From positions 3,914,395 to 3,978,394 of the forward strand of contig NC_091872.1 of the NCBI RefSeq assembly GCF_019399895.1: a DNA stretch of 64,000 nt, given 5' to 3'. Below, one piece after another: positions 27,419 through 38,262 of this stretch. Within the stretch, counting starts at the first letter, position 1. Each line of letters begins with the position of its first letter. Source of the stretch: Cardiocondyla obscurior (taxonomy: Eukaryota; Arthropoda; Insecta; Hymenoptera; Formicidae). Under the pieces are notes generated by a model. That model did not search any database, had not been told where the DNA came from, and saw only the letters and a program-made list of their open reading frames with translations. A program made the position numbers and the translations under genes.

Positions 27419-27850
27419 CAACTGTTAACGACGATTCATCTTTATCTGCCCGGTCGTACGTATGTGGATGAACGACAGCGGTGTCCGGTGCAGGACACAG
27501 CGGTTCACGGGATCCCCAGCACGAGGCGAGGCATAGGTGCACGATGATAAGTCGTGAGAGGATACACGCCTCGACATTCTCCCGAAAACCGATGGCTCTC
27601 CGCGCGGCTTGCGTGTCTCCTTCAAGAGACCACAGTGGACTGAGCACAAAGGCCCCTTGCTGGCGTGGGATCAGGCGATCGAGGAAGCGCTGTGATTGGT
27701 CGGTGCACTAAGGTTATTTTAACTCCGCAACTGTCGCCGAGCGCTGACGACGTCGCGTCTCGTTGCCGGTATACAATCGCTGGTAGTCGTACGTGAAACA
27801 CAGTGAGTGAGAGAAGGTTATGTCGCGAAGACCGTCTTGGCCCAAACATT
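27419..27850. promoter_or_regulatory. CpG-rich promoter-like block, possibly bidirectional
   Basis: A CpG-dense block between AT-rich flanks contains a CCAAT box, seen on the minus strand near 27700. On the minus side it abuts the proposed ATG exon at 27418. On the plus side an open stretch ends at ATTAAG|GTAAAC near 27860, a possible first-exon donor. No TATA box is visible. The call rests on composition and position only. Confidence 0.35.
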
Positions 27851-27860
27851 AATATTAAGG

Positions 27861-29157
27861 TAAACAAACATTCTCTTACTTTCTGCTACGTTGTTTGTTA
27901 CGTTTTAGCGTATATGTAATACAGTGCATCCTTCTTGCTCCCTTTATATTGATAATTTTATTTATTGAGCATTACATATTTTACTTTGCGCATGCAACGT
28001 TTATTAATCAGTAAAAATGTAGTTGAACTTTATATCGTTATCTATACAACAATCGTTGCTTGCATCTCGCTGGTTAATGATGTAATCTCGTTATATAACA
28101 ACGTGATACGCTTGCGAATTTGACCGGACCAGCGTAGACAGCAGCTCTGCTGATTGCGAACGTACTTCTCGCATTCTAACGGCACTTGTACGCTCTGCGA
28201 CGTTTACTCTGTATCTCACCCTGTCCTTTTTTCTTTCGACATTTCTGCTCCTTCTATTTCCTGCCTTCCTCCGTACTCGTCAGTCGACACACGCGTTGGT
28301 AGGTTGAGTCTGTTTTCACAACAGCTTCCTTCCTCACATGTAGTTGCTTAAAGAAATCAGCTGATCACTTCCGAAAATTACGTACTGATTTTTTCATCAG
28401 ATAACTTTATGACATTTAATGAAAACTGAAAATTTATTTCTTCTATATGATTCCTTTCTTTTGTTCAATATAATAATTTAAATGTAATGAAAATATTTGT
28501 TTTACTCACCAAACGTATAATATAATTTATATGTAAAAAAAAAGAAATTGTAATTATTTTGACTTTATTTCTAAAATTTTTAACGTTAATATTCTGGTAT
28601 GTTATTTAAGGAATTCCCGAAGCATTGAATCAATAACTGTCGTTCGCTATTAGTAATTAGCAAACAGGCGTGTTAACTATTAAAATAAAATGCGATTTAA
28701 ACGCGTAATTCGAACTTCATAAAAGGCAGACGTATATTCTTAGTAAGCATCTAAAAACTTTAAGCTTTGTTCTCATCAGATCGTATAATCGTCGACTTTA
28801 TGAAGGAAAGGGAGTAACAGTACTTTTTTAAGACTTTGAAGAAGCGCTTTCTGCTGTTTGAGTGCGCGTCTTTCGTGAGTTTAACGAGTCTCGCAGTCGT
28901 CTTATTTCTCGGATGCGCATCCGCGCAGTAAAGGGAGCTTCTATAAAAAAAAAAAAAAAAAGAGAAAAATAAAATTGATTGTCCGTTATCGGACCTTCAC
29001 GATCTTTTAATTGCGATCTTGTGACGTAAATCTCGCAGCGGCAGTTTATCATCGATCGCGTTATTAATCGCCACAACGTAACGTCGTAATCTAGGAAAGA
29101 CCGGAAACAATTGTTTCGCGGTTGAACGTGTACGCGCAACAAGTCGCGTCCGATAAG
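27861..29157. other. Non-coding stretch, nothing recognised
   Basis: AT-rich DNA with an A run near 28945. A minus-strand open frame at 28828-29142 is Arg/Ser-rich and spans the A run, so it is unlikely to be coding. Confidence 0.5.
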
Positions 29158-29405
29158 TCATAGCCGGAGAGCGAGGGTGTCTATGTCGTTCCCGGTAATA
29201 AACATATCTGTATCGAGATGGTGGTCGTACGTGTGAACGGCTACAACCACATCCGCTTGGGGCGTGTGGTATAGAATTTCCAATATTGGATACACTCGCG
29301 CCGTACGAAGGCGGATGATATCTATCACGACATCTTCGCCGCTGCGATCGATGGTGCGGTAATTGGCGTCTTTTATCTTCCAGAAATTATTGTGCGCACA
29401 TTTAC
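29158..29405 (-). CDS. Unrecognised terminal coding exon
   Basis: The frame is open for 88 codons from 29424 to the TGA at 29160-29158, with the only Met near its end, so it looks like an internal or last exon. About 65% of codons start with a purine, as in real genes. The product is mixed-charge and globular-looking, with segments such as FWKIKDANYRTIDRSGEDVV and an Ala/Val-rich core before a His/Asp-rich stretch and the end TLALRL. One acceptor, GCGCTAG at 29411-29406, starts the exon in the phase left by an upstream exon at 30034-30013. That acceptor has a poor pyrimidine tract; ATCAG ending at 29420 is the alternative. I do not recognise the family. Confidence 0.45.
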
Positions 29406-30012
29406 CTAGCGCATTACAACTGATTTAGAAGCGTCGCTGTCGCTTCTTTTTGATATCTTTTTTTTTCTCTTTTTTTTTTTTATTAATTTATATAATCTCG
29501 AAGTAAAAATCTCGCAAACACTATTTACATTCTATTATTTTGCGAAAAGAGCTTTATAAATGTCTACGTTTAAGATTACGTTTTAAGCATTCGTATGATT
29601 ATTCTTTGAGGGAAAATTCGCGTGCTCTGCTTAACGAGAGTGGATAATGAGAATAGCAAGATGAAACGGGCCTTGTCGCCGGGCCACGAAAAGAGGGCGG
29701 GCGGAATATGAAGGTCCGGACTGAGCAAAAAAGAACTTCAAGCGAGAAAAATGATACTTTTCATGCCGGAAAATAAAATGAGTCATTCAATGAAGTGGTC
29801 GTAGTGCCGGCGAGTAACGAGTCGAGGTAAAACGGGAGGGGTGAGATCGCGGTTCTGAGCCTTCTTCTTCTGTTGTCCCTCTCTTCGTGTAGTTGCCGTT
29901 CTTCTTTTTCCTCGCTTTCTTTTCTTTTCTGCTATAAATGGATGGGATAAATTGCGCTCTTGGCACTCTTAACTTTTAAACCCGCTAGGCGGATCTGTCT
30001 AACGATACTTAC

Positions 30013-30072
30013 CTTTAAATGTCTTTCTTGACATGAGGATTTCAGCGACGCCGACGATTGCCGACGCTCCTA
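30013..30072 (-). CDS. Probable upstream exon of the 29158-29405 gene
   Basis: The strong donor TTTAAAG|GTAAGTAT follows an open frame containing ATG at 30034 (MSRKTFK plus one base). Upstream of the ATG the frame stays open with a hydrophobic stretch (GASAIVGVAEILMSRKTFK). A CGTCGTCAG acceptor gives an exon start at 30072, again in phase 1. The ATG may therefore be the start codon or an internal Met. Joining across a 607-bp intron to 29405 keeps the frame open. The link is inferred from phase and splice consensus alone. Confidence 0.35.
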
Positions 30073-30610
30073 CTGACGACGCAGGTAATGACGCGACGCC
30101 TCACGGATTAAGCCGTTTGAGGCTTACGAGCCGGTGATTATATGACGCCCGCGCGATTATCCGATGGGCAATTATGTCTCCGTAAACTGCTGCCGTTGCC
30201 TGTAAACTTGTCGATTCGCCCCGGTCATGTTCTCTCGTATGGAAGATCAGGATCTGAACAGAGGTCAGTAATAACGAGCTGATAGATGTGACATAATTAC
30301 TAAAGGTAAAGCAATAAAAATTGAAAGAACGAAGAAAAAAGTGTATCGTAAAATCAAAGCTTGAAATTTAAAATCTTTGTTAATATAATAATTTTTTTTA
30401 TCTACTTCGGAGAATAATAAATAATAAAATACGTGATGCGTACTAAGATGCTTACGTTACAAGGTATATTATGTGATATGAGAAAGTTGCCGCGGCGAGA
30501 CAATTTCATCCAACGATTATCAATTCGCGACACGTTACCATGACGTGACGGACGCTTAAAGAACGCTATTGTCCCGCGTGGTTGGTCCACAAGCAGGCTA
30601 GGATTTAATA

Positions 30611-30793
30611 ATGTTGAGAGACAGGCTAGACGCTGTGCACACATCGGGATCGGTACACACGGCTTTCGGGAGTCTTCAATATCTGAGCAGCTCAGGAACA
30701 GTATTGTCTAGGGCAAGGATGCGGTCCCGTTCACTTTGCTTTATGACCGATGACAATGATGACAAGTATTATTCAATGGACAGTGGCAACTGA
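30611..30793 (+). CDS. Possible small ORF, 60 residues
   Basis: ATG with A at -3 follows an in-frame TAG. The frame encodes a Ser/Arg-rich N-terminal half and an acidic end (MTDDNDDKYYSMDSGN). About 60% of codons start with a purine. No splice sites tie it to other exons and no domain is recognised. It could be a chance frame. Confidence 0.18.
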   Translation: MLRDRLDAVHTSGSVHTAFGSLQYLSSSGTVLSRARMRSRSLCFMTDDNDDKYYSMDSGN

Positions 30794-32543
30794 CTGTACG
30801 GCACTTGCAAAGAAAATAACTTTAGCAGACATACGTACTTGACACGCATATTAAATCTCAAAAATTTCCTTTTGACGCATTTTATCAAAATATTCTTTGA
30901 TCTATCGACTTTTCAAGTTCGTAAAAGTAAAAACATTTCTCGGAAAATTAAAACTTATTTTAGAGTTTTGGTCGTTTCCTCGAGAAGTTATTTCGAATAT
31001 GTCTTATGATATTTCGCGCTGAAGTCTAAAGCGACGAAGTCTTAGTCTTCCAAAGAGCCACACTTAAAAATTTTTTTTTTTTTTTAATTTTGCAAAATAA
31101 GAAGCCAATTTTATAAACGTGAAAAATGAGGAAGCGCGACTGATGGACGAAGGAATGCTCATGTTCTCATCGTCCTCGGTGCCGTGGCATTCACAAGCCA
31201 AGAGTCGGCTGGGCGAACGAGTACGAGTCCTATTCCAATTCCAGTAAGTTAATTGGAATTGTTTGCTGCAGACATCGCGGGCCGCTTGCCCTCGCGCCCT
31301 TCTGAATCCTATACCTCGAGCAGCACTTTCCTTTGTCCCTCCTCTCCGTCCTGCTGCTTTGTAGCTTCAGCATGAGACTCACACCGGTGCGGCATCGTCG
31401 CGTTCATACAGCTTCTGACATCCTGAGAGGAATTAATTTCTCTTCATCCAGTACTCGCTAAAAGCCACCCGTTAAAATGCTTACCGTCGTTCCTTCGACT
31501 TTTCCGAACGGTCTTATCAAAAGAATGTGTAACATTCTTACTATTTCTGTGAGGAGATCATTTAATCAATTATTAAAAGGTCGAGAGATTAAATATTTTA
31601 AAATTAATAGCACATTAAATTTTTATAATATAACAAGCATATATTTAATTTAACGACAATCGTATAATTAAACTTGTTAATGTAAATATAAAATTACTTA
31701 ATTGGTGAAGCATTGTCTGTAGCAGATTTTACTCCGGATACATAATTTCTATTAAAATAAATTTTTATCGAATATGTCATTATCGCTAGAGTACATCTAA
31801 TACTTCTGTTCTTAAAAAAAAAACTTATCGCATTTATTCGTTGAAATCTGGTTATGAATTATTCGTTCGTATTAAGCAAATGATGCGAATCACTTAGATG
31901 GCTCTAAACGTGTGAAAGAGGACGGCGATGAATTCTGCATATCATCGTTTTTGCACTTTCTAATTTAATATTTATTTCGCTCGTACATTCATATATTCTT
32001 ATAAATATAAAATTGATAGAGAACGACAAAAGAAATCGATTTTCAGTTTTCTTTAAATTTTATTAAAATAGAATGTGTTTTTCGTTTGTTATAAAACACA
32101 GGAATTCTTTAAAATAAATTGCTTTAATTCTGAAAGATAATAGAAATATAATGGAAATATTTACAATTGCTATCAACGTTCTGTAGCAAAAAGAAAAAAA
32201 AAATTGTATAATAAAGATTGAAGGTAGGAGAAGATAGTTTAATTAATTTTTCTCGACAAATTTTTTAAAATTAAACAGATACTTACTTGTAAAGATAACC
32301 GGGATCGTGTTTGATAATGTTGCTTATACATATTCTTTTCTATCTTTAGAAAAATACATTACATCTTTTTATCTTTAACGCGATTATATCGTATCAATTA
32401 CATAAAAACTACGTGACATTAACTTGGTTACGTATTAATTAGATTTGATTACGCAGAAACAAAAAAACAATTAAAGCAAGGGTAAAACATGTAGGAGAAA
32501 GACAAAAAAAAAAATTAAGTGTTGTCAATTTGAAAACAATGAA
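30794..32543. other. Non-coding stretch
   Basis: Nothing recognised as a gene. A donor-like GGAACGACG|GTAAGC near 31483 and TTTACAA|GTAAGTATC near 32281, both on the minus strand, have no convincing partner exon. AT content rises towards the allergen-repeat cluster. Confidence 0.45.
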
Positions 32544-32549
32544 TTTATT
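32544..32549 (-). promoter_or_regulatory. Polyadenylation signal of allergen-repeat gene 1
   Basis: AATAAA on the minus strand, about 125 bp after the stop codon of the 420-residue protein. Confidence 0.6.
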
Positions 32550-32672
32550 TCACATAAAGAAATAGTTGTTAAATTGGCAATTTTTTATGTTACGTTGTTA
32601 CATTGACGCACAATTTGTTTCAATAAAAGTACATCACAAAAATGTTTTAAATATTATATACATGTGTTTAAT

Positions 32673-33935
32673 TTAGAATCTAGGTTTGAGACCAATTATT
32701 CTGATGTTAAGATTTCCAAGACTTACGAAATCTAATCCTTTTGCTGCCGACTTCGTAATGAATTCTTGATAGGCTTCAGTAGCGCCTATATTTTTGAGGA
32801 TATTTAGCATCTCTGCAGATACAATCTTACCGATGAATTCAGCAAAAACTTTGGAATATTTTAACTTTTCTTCGTAAAGAGCGTCAATTTTGTTCAATGG
32901 TAATAAGTTATAAAGATCTTTAATCATTCCCTTCATTCCATCGCCGATCTTTTGCACATTAATTTGAGAATGTTGTAAATAGCTGTCTAGTTTGGATGGT
33001 ACATATTTTTCCATACCGATAGCGCGATGCCATTCCTGGATAGCTGCAGTAATAGGTAGTCCAGCTTCTTCTAAATATGCCACTAGTGCTTGGAATTCCT
33101 CGGTAGCTTCGTAAGCGCGTAATAAATCATGGAATTCTTCTTCGAACATGTAACTAATAGCTGCACGTACTTGTTCATCTTCATTTAGATACTTAACTAT
33201 TGTGCCGACAAAGTCTTTCGCTGGAAGAAGCTCGACGAATTCGTATAGTTCTTGCACTAAATTCTTTGGAGAAGGGCTCGGTACGTTGAGTTCGAATAGA
33301 AGATATAAGACATCTGCCACATGTTTTACATTTACTGATTTGTTTTTAAGACTACTTACGAGATACTGTAAGGGTCTAATTTCGACAGCTTTGTTAATGA
33401 TCTGTTGAGTGTTATCGGATTTAAGTTCATTGACGAAATTGGCGAAGGCTGTTGAAGTTTTCAACTTGTCCACGTACAGGCTGAGGAAGGCGTCATAATC
33501 GACGTATTCTCTGATGTCTTTGAACAATCCACGAAGCCCACCGGTCCTTCTCTGTGCAGAGTTGAGAATCAGATTGTACGAGTTTACTGGTACGAGTTCC
33601 TTGACTGACTTGTTGAGTGTCTTTATGACATTGAAGACATTGAGACCTTCTTTGCGTAGATAATCCATGAAATTGTTCACTTCGGGAATGCTTTGAAAAT
33701 TTACCATTAAGTCTCTGATTACTTTCGATTTATCCAGTTCTACAATGAATTCTTGCACCTCCTTGTCAAATAGCACATAGCTCACAAAGATTTCATAACA
33801 GTCTTGTACAGGAACTAAATCTAGAATATCTTGTAAATCCTCATGAAGAGGACCTCTGCCGAAATCTGGGAACTGATGGGCTTGTCCCAGACCCATAACA
33901 GCCAAAATCGCAACTACCACTAATGTGAACTTCAT
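32673..33935 (-). CDS. Secreted insect-allergen-repeat protein, four repeats (G12/Bla g 1-like)
   Basis: A 420-residue protein starts MKFTLVVVAILAVMGLGQA, a clear signal peptide with likely cleavage after Ala19. Four helical repeats of about 85-100 residues follow, at roughly 30-125, 134-218, 226-305 and 333-415. They share the pattern D-x-x-D-hydrophobic-hydrophobic-P, an acidic turn, and YL...AGL near their ends. RRTGGLRGLFKDI (129-141) is the typical linker between odd and even repeats; the second linker is degenerate (GDGMKGMIKDL). There is one cysteine (Cys46). The family (Ins_allergen_rp) includes Bla g 1, mosquito G12 and pierid nitrile-specifier proteins. Members are secreted, typically from midgut, and Bla g 1 repeats pair into a lipid-holding helical capsule. 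A digestive role here is inferred. The start was chosen because an acceptor AG abuts the ATG. Confidence 0.93.
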   Translation of the reverse strand: MKFTLVVVAILAVMGLGQAHQFPDFGRGPLHEDLQDILDLVPVQDCYEIFVSYVLFDKEVQEFIVELDKSKVIRDLMVNFQSIPEVNNFMDYLRKEGLNVFNVIKTLNKSVKELVPVNSYNLILNSAQRRTGGLRGLFKDIREYVDYDAFLSLYVDKLKTSTAFANFVNELKSDNTQQIINKAVEIRPLQYLVSSLKNKSVNVKHVADVLYLLFELNVPSPSPKNLVQELYEFVELLPAKDFVGTIVKYLNEDEQVRAAISYMFEEEFHDLLRAYEATEEFQALVAYLEEAGLPITAAIQEWHRAIGMEKYVPSKLDSYLQHSQINVQKIGDGMKGMIKDLYNLLPLNKIDALYEEKLKYSKVFAEFIGKIVSAEMLNILKNIGATEAYQEFITKSAAKGLDFVSLGNLNIRIIGLKPRF

Positions 33936-34152
33936 CTGTAAATTAATTTAATAAGATTATTTAACATCGCATAATATTATCACACATTTAAACAAAGAAA
34001 TCAAAATTTAAATAAAAAATAATAAAAACATTATTTAATTTCTTTATGATTAAATTTGTGCTAAGTTATACAAATAAAATAATATGGTTATTTATATAAA
34101 TTTAATTATTGCAATTTTTAATGTGCATATAAAATATGTAAAGAGAACTTAC
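33936..34152 (-). other. 5' UTR intron of allergen-repeat gene 1
   Basis: A 217-bp intron runs from donor GTAAGT (34152-34147) to an acceptor AG at 33937-33936, immediately before the start codon. Confidence 0.7.
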
Positions 34153-34185
34153 TGTTGCAGCGTTGTCAGCTGTGAATGAAAAGTG
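34153..34185 (-). other. Noncoding first exon of allergen-repeat gene 1
   Basis: A short exon of about 33 nt ends in GCTGCAACA at the GTAAGT donor. Its start is estimated from the TATA box. It contains TTCATTCACAGCTG (34180-34167), almost identical to the first exon of the neighbouring gene 2 and including a CAGCTG E-box. Confidence 0.6.
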
Positions 34186-34210
34186 ATATAATTGTGGATA
34201 ATTAACGAGC

Positions 34211-34322
34211 TTATATACTGCTAAGTATCAAGTTAAACAAATAGATTACAAAGAACTAGATAAGAAATCTACATCAGATTCAGATATTGATTTACACGAA
34301 AATCTAGGAATGATTTGATAAG
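34211..34322 (-). promoter_or_regulatory. Promoter of allergen-repeat gene 1 (TATA plus GATA-type sites)
   Basis: TATATAA lies at 34217-34211 on the minus strand. CTTATC, read in gene direction, lies at 34264-34259 and again at 34322-34317. GATA factors are known to drive many insect gut genes, so this suggests but does not show gut expression. Confidence 0.6.
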
Positions 34323-36731
34323 CTTTTAGATGTAAAAACATATCAAACTAAGAAGTGACTTTACTGCTCTCTTTTTTTTTTTACTTTCTCTCTTTCTCTT
34401 TATATAGTATAATTGATTTTTATTTGCAAAGAATATTTTAAATACGTACAGTTTTAATATTTTTTTATTTTACAATTTGCATTTATTTTTTATTATCAAT
34501 TAATCTTTGATAATATAATTATTTTTAGCAAGTGTTATCTTTTCCATTTTTGCAATATTTTATTACATTTAAAATAATAATTGTTTTATTTGTTAATGTG
34601 TATTTTTAAATCACGAATTAGACGTTGCTTGTGGAAAAGAAATTAATTTGTTACTTGTTATAATTAATATCATAAAATTTACTTAGATATGTTTCGTAAT
34701 TAAATTAAGTCTTTCTCTTTCTAGATTATTGATAATAATCATGCTGTCAGCATTAAATTTGATAAAATTGTACTTAAAACAATTTATCAGTAATGACAAT
34801 TTTTTAATTTTTATTATAAATTAAAAGTTATCTATAAAAACGTGTAATAATCGATTTAATTTTTGAAATACATTTATTTATAAACTTATAGTAACATGGT
34901 AATTATTAAAAGTAACGAGAGCAGAATATCGACTTATTTATTATTAATAATATTAGTTTGTGCAATAAAAAAGGTTGAAAACACAATGTGCTTTTATAAT
35001 GCTTCGATTCTTTTTGTTAATAAAGGATATGAATTTCCATGTTGCAAAAAATATTAAATATCATACATATGAAACATCAGGTATGTAGAAAACATTAATT
35101 ATCCAAGTGATAAAATGAAAAAATACTGAACGAGTATTGACCTCATTTTATTAAATAACAAAAATATGTTTACTGCATTTATAATTTTATAATATCAGTA
35201 AAAATGCATAATACAAAAGCAAGTAGTAAATTTGTGTGTTATACTAAAAAGTTGTATATGTCAATCTTATTATAATAAATGTGAAATACGTTATTAAAAA
35301 TTTTTTATAAATAAAATCTAATAAAATGTTTTGTTTTTTTTTAAATAAAAAATTGCAAGCAGTAATTGGAAATAATGTTTCATAATACTTGTTGTTTTCA
35401 TTAACTCATCACGTAATCTACATTAACTGGAACCGCAATTATCTTATCAATTCCCTATTAACAGATTTGTCCACTTATAGATAATTTTTGGTATAAATTT
35501 ACGGAATTAATTACTTAATCATTATTACGCTTGCGTGCAGCTGCATAGTAAATAAGAATAACGTCTTGCCAAAAAAAAAAAAAAAAAAAAAAAAATTAAG
35601 ACATACGTCAAACAGATATTAGCCTGAGGCAAGCTCGATCGTTTCCGATTTCGACAAGAGTTTTCTTCGGTATATGTTAAAGAAAGAATTAGTGAATTTT
35701 GTGAACCTTGTTTCAAAGAGAAGTTTTTTAAGTGAAAAAATACGTTGATAAAAATTAAAAAGTACAATATTCCGCACATCACACGTTTATATTTGAATTT
35801 TAATCCATTCTATTTTAAAATATCACAATCTGTAGTTATTATTTCACGTTATTTTTTAGATTCCCAATTTAACCACGCAAAAATTTAGAATTAGACTAAA
35901 TAAACGCACAAATAATACTACAGACATTAAGTTAACAGTTGAAAGAAATTTATTATCCTCCACTAGATTAATCTTTCTAAATTCTATTACAAAACTTTGA
36001 TTTTAGAAAAGTTTATACGTTTATAAATTTCTATTGCTAGACCAATAAAATATATATACTTCTGTTAGATTTTCTTTCGTATTTCTCGTCTTATTAGATT
36101 TGGGATTAGAATTTAAGGTATTAAAAGTGTTACATAAATATTTTCTTATATTGTAATTAATTCTGCTTGTGTTTCCTTAAAATAGTTTGTCACTGATAAT
36201 AATTTTTTTATTTTCTATTATTAGATAATACTTATTCACAAAAAATCACATAAAAACAATTTATATCTAAAAAGTATATTTATAGTAATATCGGAATTAT
36301 TGCGAATAACAAGGGTAAAACATAAAAATGTTATCGATAACATAATGTTAGTTCAACGTGTGATAAAAAGATTAAATACATGATACAATTTTCTAATGTT
36401 ATAATTCTTAATGTTATCTGAAGTGTTAATAATACTGATAAAATTTTATATTGCAAAAAATATTTTTTATTAAACAACAGTATGTTTATTGAAATTAATA
36501 GTTTGAAATTAATAATATTAAATTAAAACATTATGTTTCCTTTATTATACGAGACTTATTTAATTAAAAAATACTGTTAATTTAGTATATGTTAATGATA
36601 TTAATGGTATTGTTCTGACACAATAAAAAATTTTCTAATAGAAAATAGTGAATAGCAAAGTAAACAATATGATATTTTATTATGATCGTTATGTTCATTG
36701 ATTTATCACTTTTTTCCGACATTAAAATTAT
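34323..36731. other. AT-rich intergenic region between divergent genes 1 and 2
   Basis: About 2.4 kb of strongly AT-rich DNA with no coding frame of interest and no visible remnant of another family copy. It holds an A25 run at 35571-35595. It is shared upstream DNA for both divergent genes. Confidence 0.7.
35571..35595. repeat. A25 homopolymer
   Basis: Uninterrupted run of 25 A in the region between allergen-repeat genes 1 and 2. Confidence 0.95.
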
Positions 36732-36794
36732 CTTATCGGCATAGTAACTGCTTTGTCTAACAAGATTACAGATAGCTTTGATGCTTATATATAA
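36732..36794 (+). promoter_or_regulatory. Promoter of allergen-repeat gene 2
   Basis: CTTATC at 36732-36737 precedes TATATATAA at 36786-36794 by about 49 bp. The order and orientation are the same as in genes 1 and 3. Confidence 0.62.
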
Positions 36795-36816
36795 ATCTAC
36801 GATATCTTATGCGAAT

Positions 36817-36844
36817 ATTATTGCGTTCATCCACAGCTGTCACG
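36817..36844 (+). other. Noncoding first exon of allergen-repeat gene 2
   Basis: A short leader exon ends CTGTCACG at donor GTAAGT (36845). It contains TTCATCCACAGCTG (36826-36839), matching gene 1 at all but one of 14 positions. Its 5' end is estimated. The intron that follows (36845-36931) is only 87 bp and ends TTCACAG directly before ATG. Confidence 0.62.
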
Positions 36845-36931
36845 GTAAGTAAAAGCAGTACTTACTTTTTATAATAAAACTTACATATCAAAATTAATAA
36901 TTTCTTACACGTGATTATATTACGTTCACAG

Positions 36932-38191
36932 ATGAAGTTTACGTTAATATTAGCTGCCGTCTTGGCCGTTAGCTGGCTAGGACAAGCTCAGCCAATTTTG
37001 GACAGCAGTACTCTTCGTGAAGACGTTCGAGATTTTTTGACCTTAATTCCTAGTGAAGAAATTAATGAAATTTTGACGGACTACATAACAGGAGACTCTG
37101 AAGTACGAAGTATTTTTAATTATCTTTTATCTTCACCTGTACTGCCAGATTTAATGATGGGCGTGGAAGCCATTCCTGAAGTGATCAACCTTATGAATTA
37201 TTTGCAAAAGAGAGAAATCGATATTTACTCGGTAGTAAATAAAATTCACAAAATTCTCGGTATCGATGAACTCGTACCGCCTTCTTATTTTGCGGCAAAA
37301 AAAAGAACCGGCGGTGTTGCGGGACTGTTCGAGGACATCAAGAAAGTGATTCCGTTCGCAAAATTTATTCGCACCTATGTGCAAAAGATGAAAACCTCAC
37401 CGGCTTTCGTTGACTTCGTTAATCAGCTCAAGTCGGACAGTTTTCAGCAGCTCGTAAACAAACTCTATCAAGTTGAATCCTTCCAGATCATCGTGAATGG
37501 ACTGAAAAGCAGAGGAGTTAATACGCAAATTGTGGCGGATATTATGTATATAGTTCTCGGCATTACTGTACCAAATGGTGTTTCTGTTTATCAGAAGCGT
37601 ACGTTAAATGAAGAATTGACGGACTTCGTGGAACTCATTCCAGAGGACAAATTTAGCGAGGTAGTGATTAAGTACGTAATCGAGAATGAAGAAGTAGGCA
37701 ACGCTTTTATGTACATACTTACACCTGAATTCCAATCGATTTTGCACGACGTCGAGGCTCTCGAAGAATATCAAGCGTTAATGATATATTTCGAAAACGC
37801 TGGATTGAAAGTTATTGATAGCAGAGAGTCATTACACAAAGCAATTGGCAAGAAGGATTATATGCAGCCTAAAGTAGAGATCATTTTCAAATCTGAAATT
37901 GGAATGCAGGTCGGTAGTGGAATAAAAGCACTGCTTGCTGATCTTTATGATCTATTACCTCTGGACGAAATTAACGCTCTTTACAACCAGAAAATGCAGA
38001 ATTCAAAAGTTTTCTCTGATTTTGTTAAGAAGTTAGAGTCTCTAGAATTCAAGAAATTATTAAGGAATCTGTCTGAAAGCCAGACGTATAAAAATTTTAT
38101 TTTAATTACTAATAAACAAGGATTAGAACTTGAAGAAATAGCGAAGTTTGTTTACAAAATATTTGGATTCAAAATTCCGTACATAAATTAA
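36932..38191 (+). CDS. Secreted insect-allergen-repeat protein, four repeats (G12/Bla g 1-like)
   Basis: A 419-residue paralogue of the neighbouring 420-residue protein. The signal peptide MKFTLILAAVLAVSWLGQA is cleaved after Ala19. Four helical repeats lie at about 28-112, 128-212, 225-306 and 330-413. The linker KKRTGGVAGLFEDIKK (123-138) is intact after repeat 1, while the second is degenerate (GSGIKALLADL). No cysteine is present. The same frame runs seven codons upstream from a GTG at 36911, but those codons belong to the 87-bp intron whose acceptor abuts this ATG, so the shorter start is used. The gene is transcribed away from gene 1 and towards gene 3. Secretion is supported by the signal peptide; a midgut, lipid-binding or detoxifying role is family knowledge and not shown here. 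Confidence 0.93.
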   Translation: MKFTLILAAVLAVSWLGQAQPILDSSTLREDVRDFLTLIPSEEINEILTDYITGDSEVRSIFNYLLSSPVLPDLMMGVEAIPEVINLMNYLQKREIDIYSVVNKIHKILGIDELVPPSYFAAKKRTGGVAGLFEDIKKVIPFAKFIRTYVQKMKTSPAFVDFVNQLKSDSFQQLVNKLYQVESFQIIVNGLKSRGVNTQIVADIMYIVLGITVPNGVSVYQKRTLNEELTDFVELIPEDKFSEVVIKYVIENEEVGNAFMYILTPEFQSILHDVEALEEYQALMIYFENAGLKVIDSRESLHKAIGKKDYMQPKVEIIFKSEIGMQVGSGIKALLADLYDLLPLDEINALYNQKMQNSKVFSDFVKKLESLEFKKLLRNLSESQTYKNFILITNKQGLELEEIAKFVYKIFGFKIPYIN

Positions 38192-38256
38192 TATGTAATA
38201 TAAATGTATGCTTTAACATGTATTTTTTTTTGTTTTCTATTTGTTATTCGCGTAAT

Positions 38257-38262
38257 AATAAA
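38257..38262 (+). promoter_or_regulatory. Polyadenylation signal of allergen-repeat gene 2
   Basis: AATAAA, 66 bp after the stop codon. Confidence 0.65.

Noticed and set aside
33202..33408. Plus-strand open frame inside allergen-repeat gene 1
   Set aside because: Antisense shadow of the clear minus-strand coding frame.
35571..35595. A25 run as the tail of a processed pseudogene or retrotransposon
   Set aside because: No coding remnant or target-site duplication was seen next to it; similar A and T runs are scattered through the window.
36911..36931. Upstream GTG start for allergen-repeat gene 2
   Set aside because: Those seven codons belong to the 87-bp intron between GTAAGT at 36845 and AG at 36931; GTG is not a usual start in animals.
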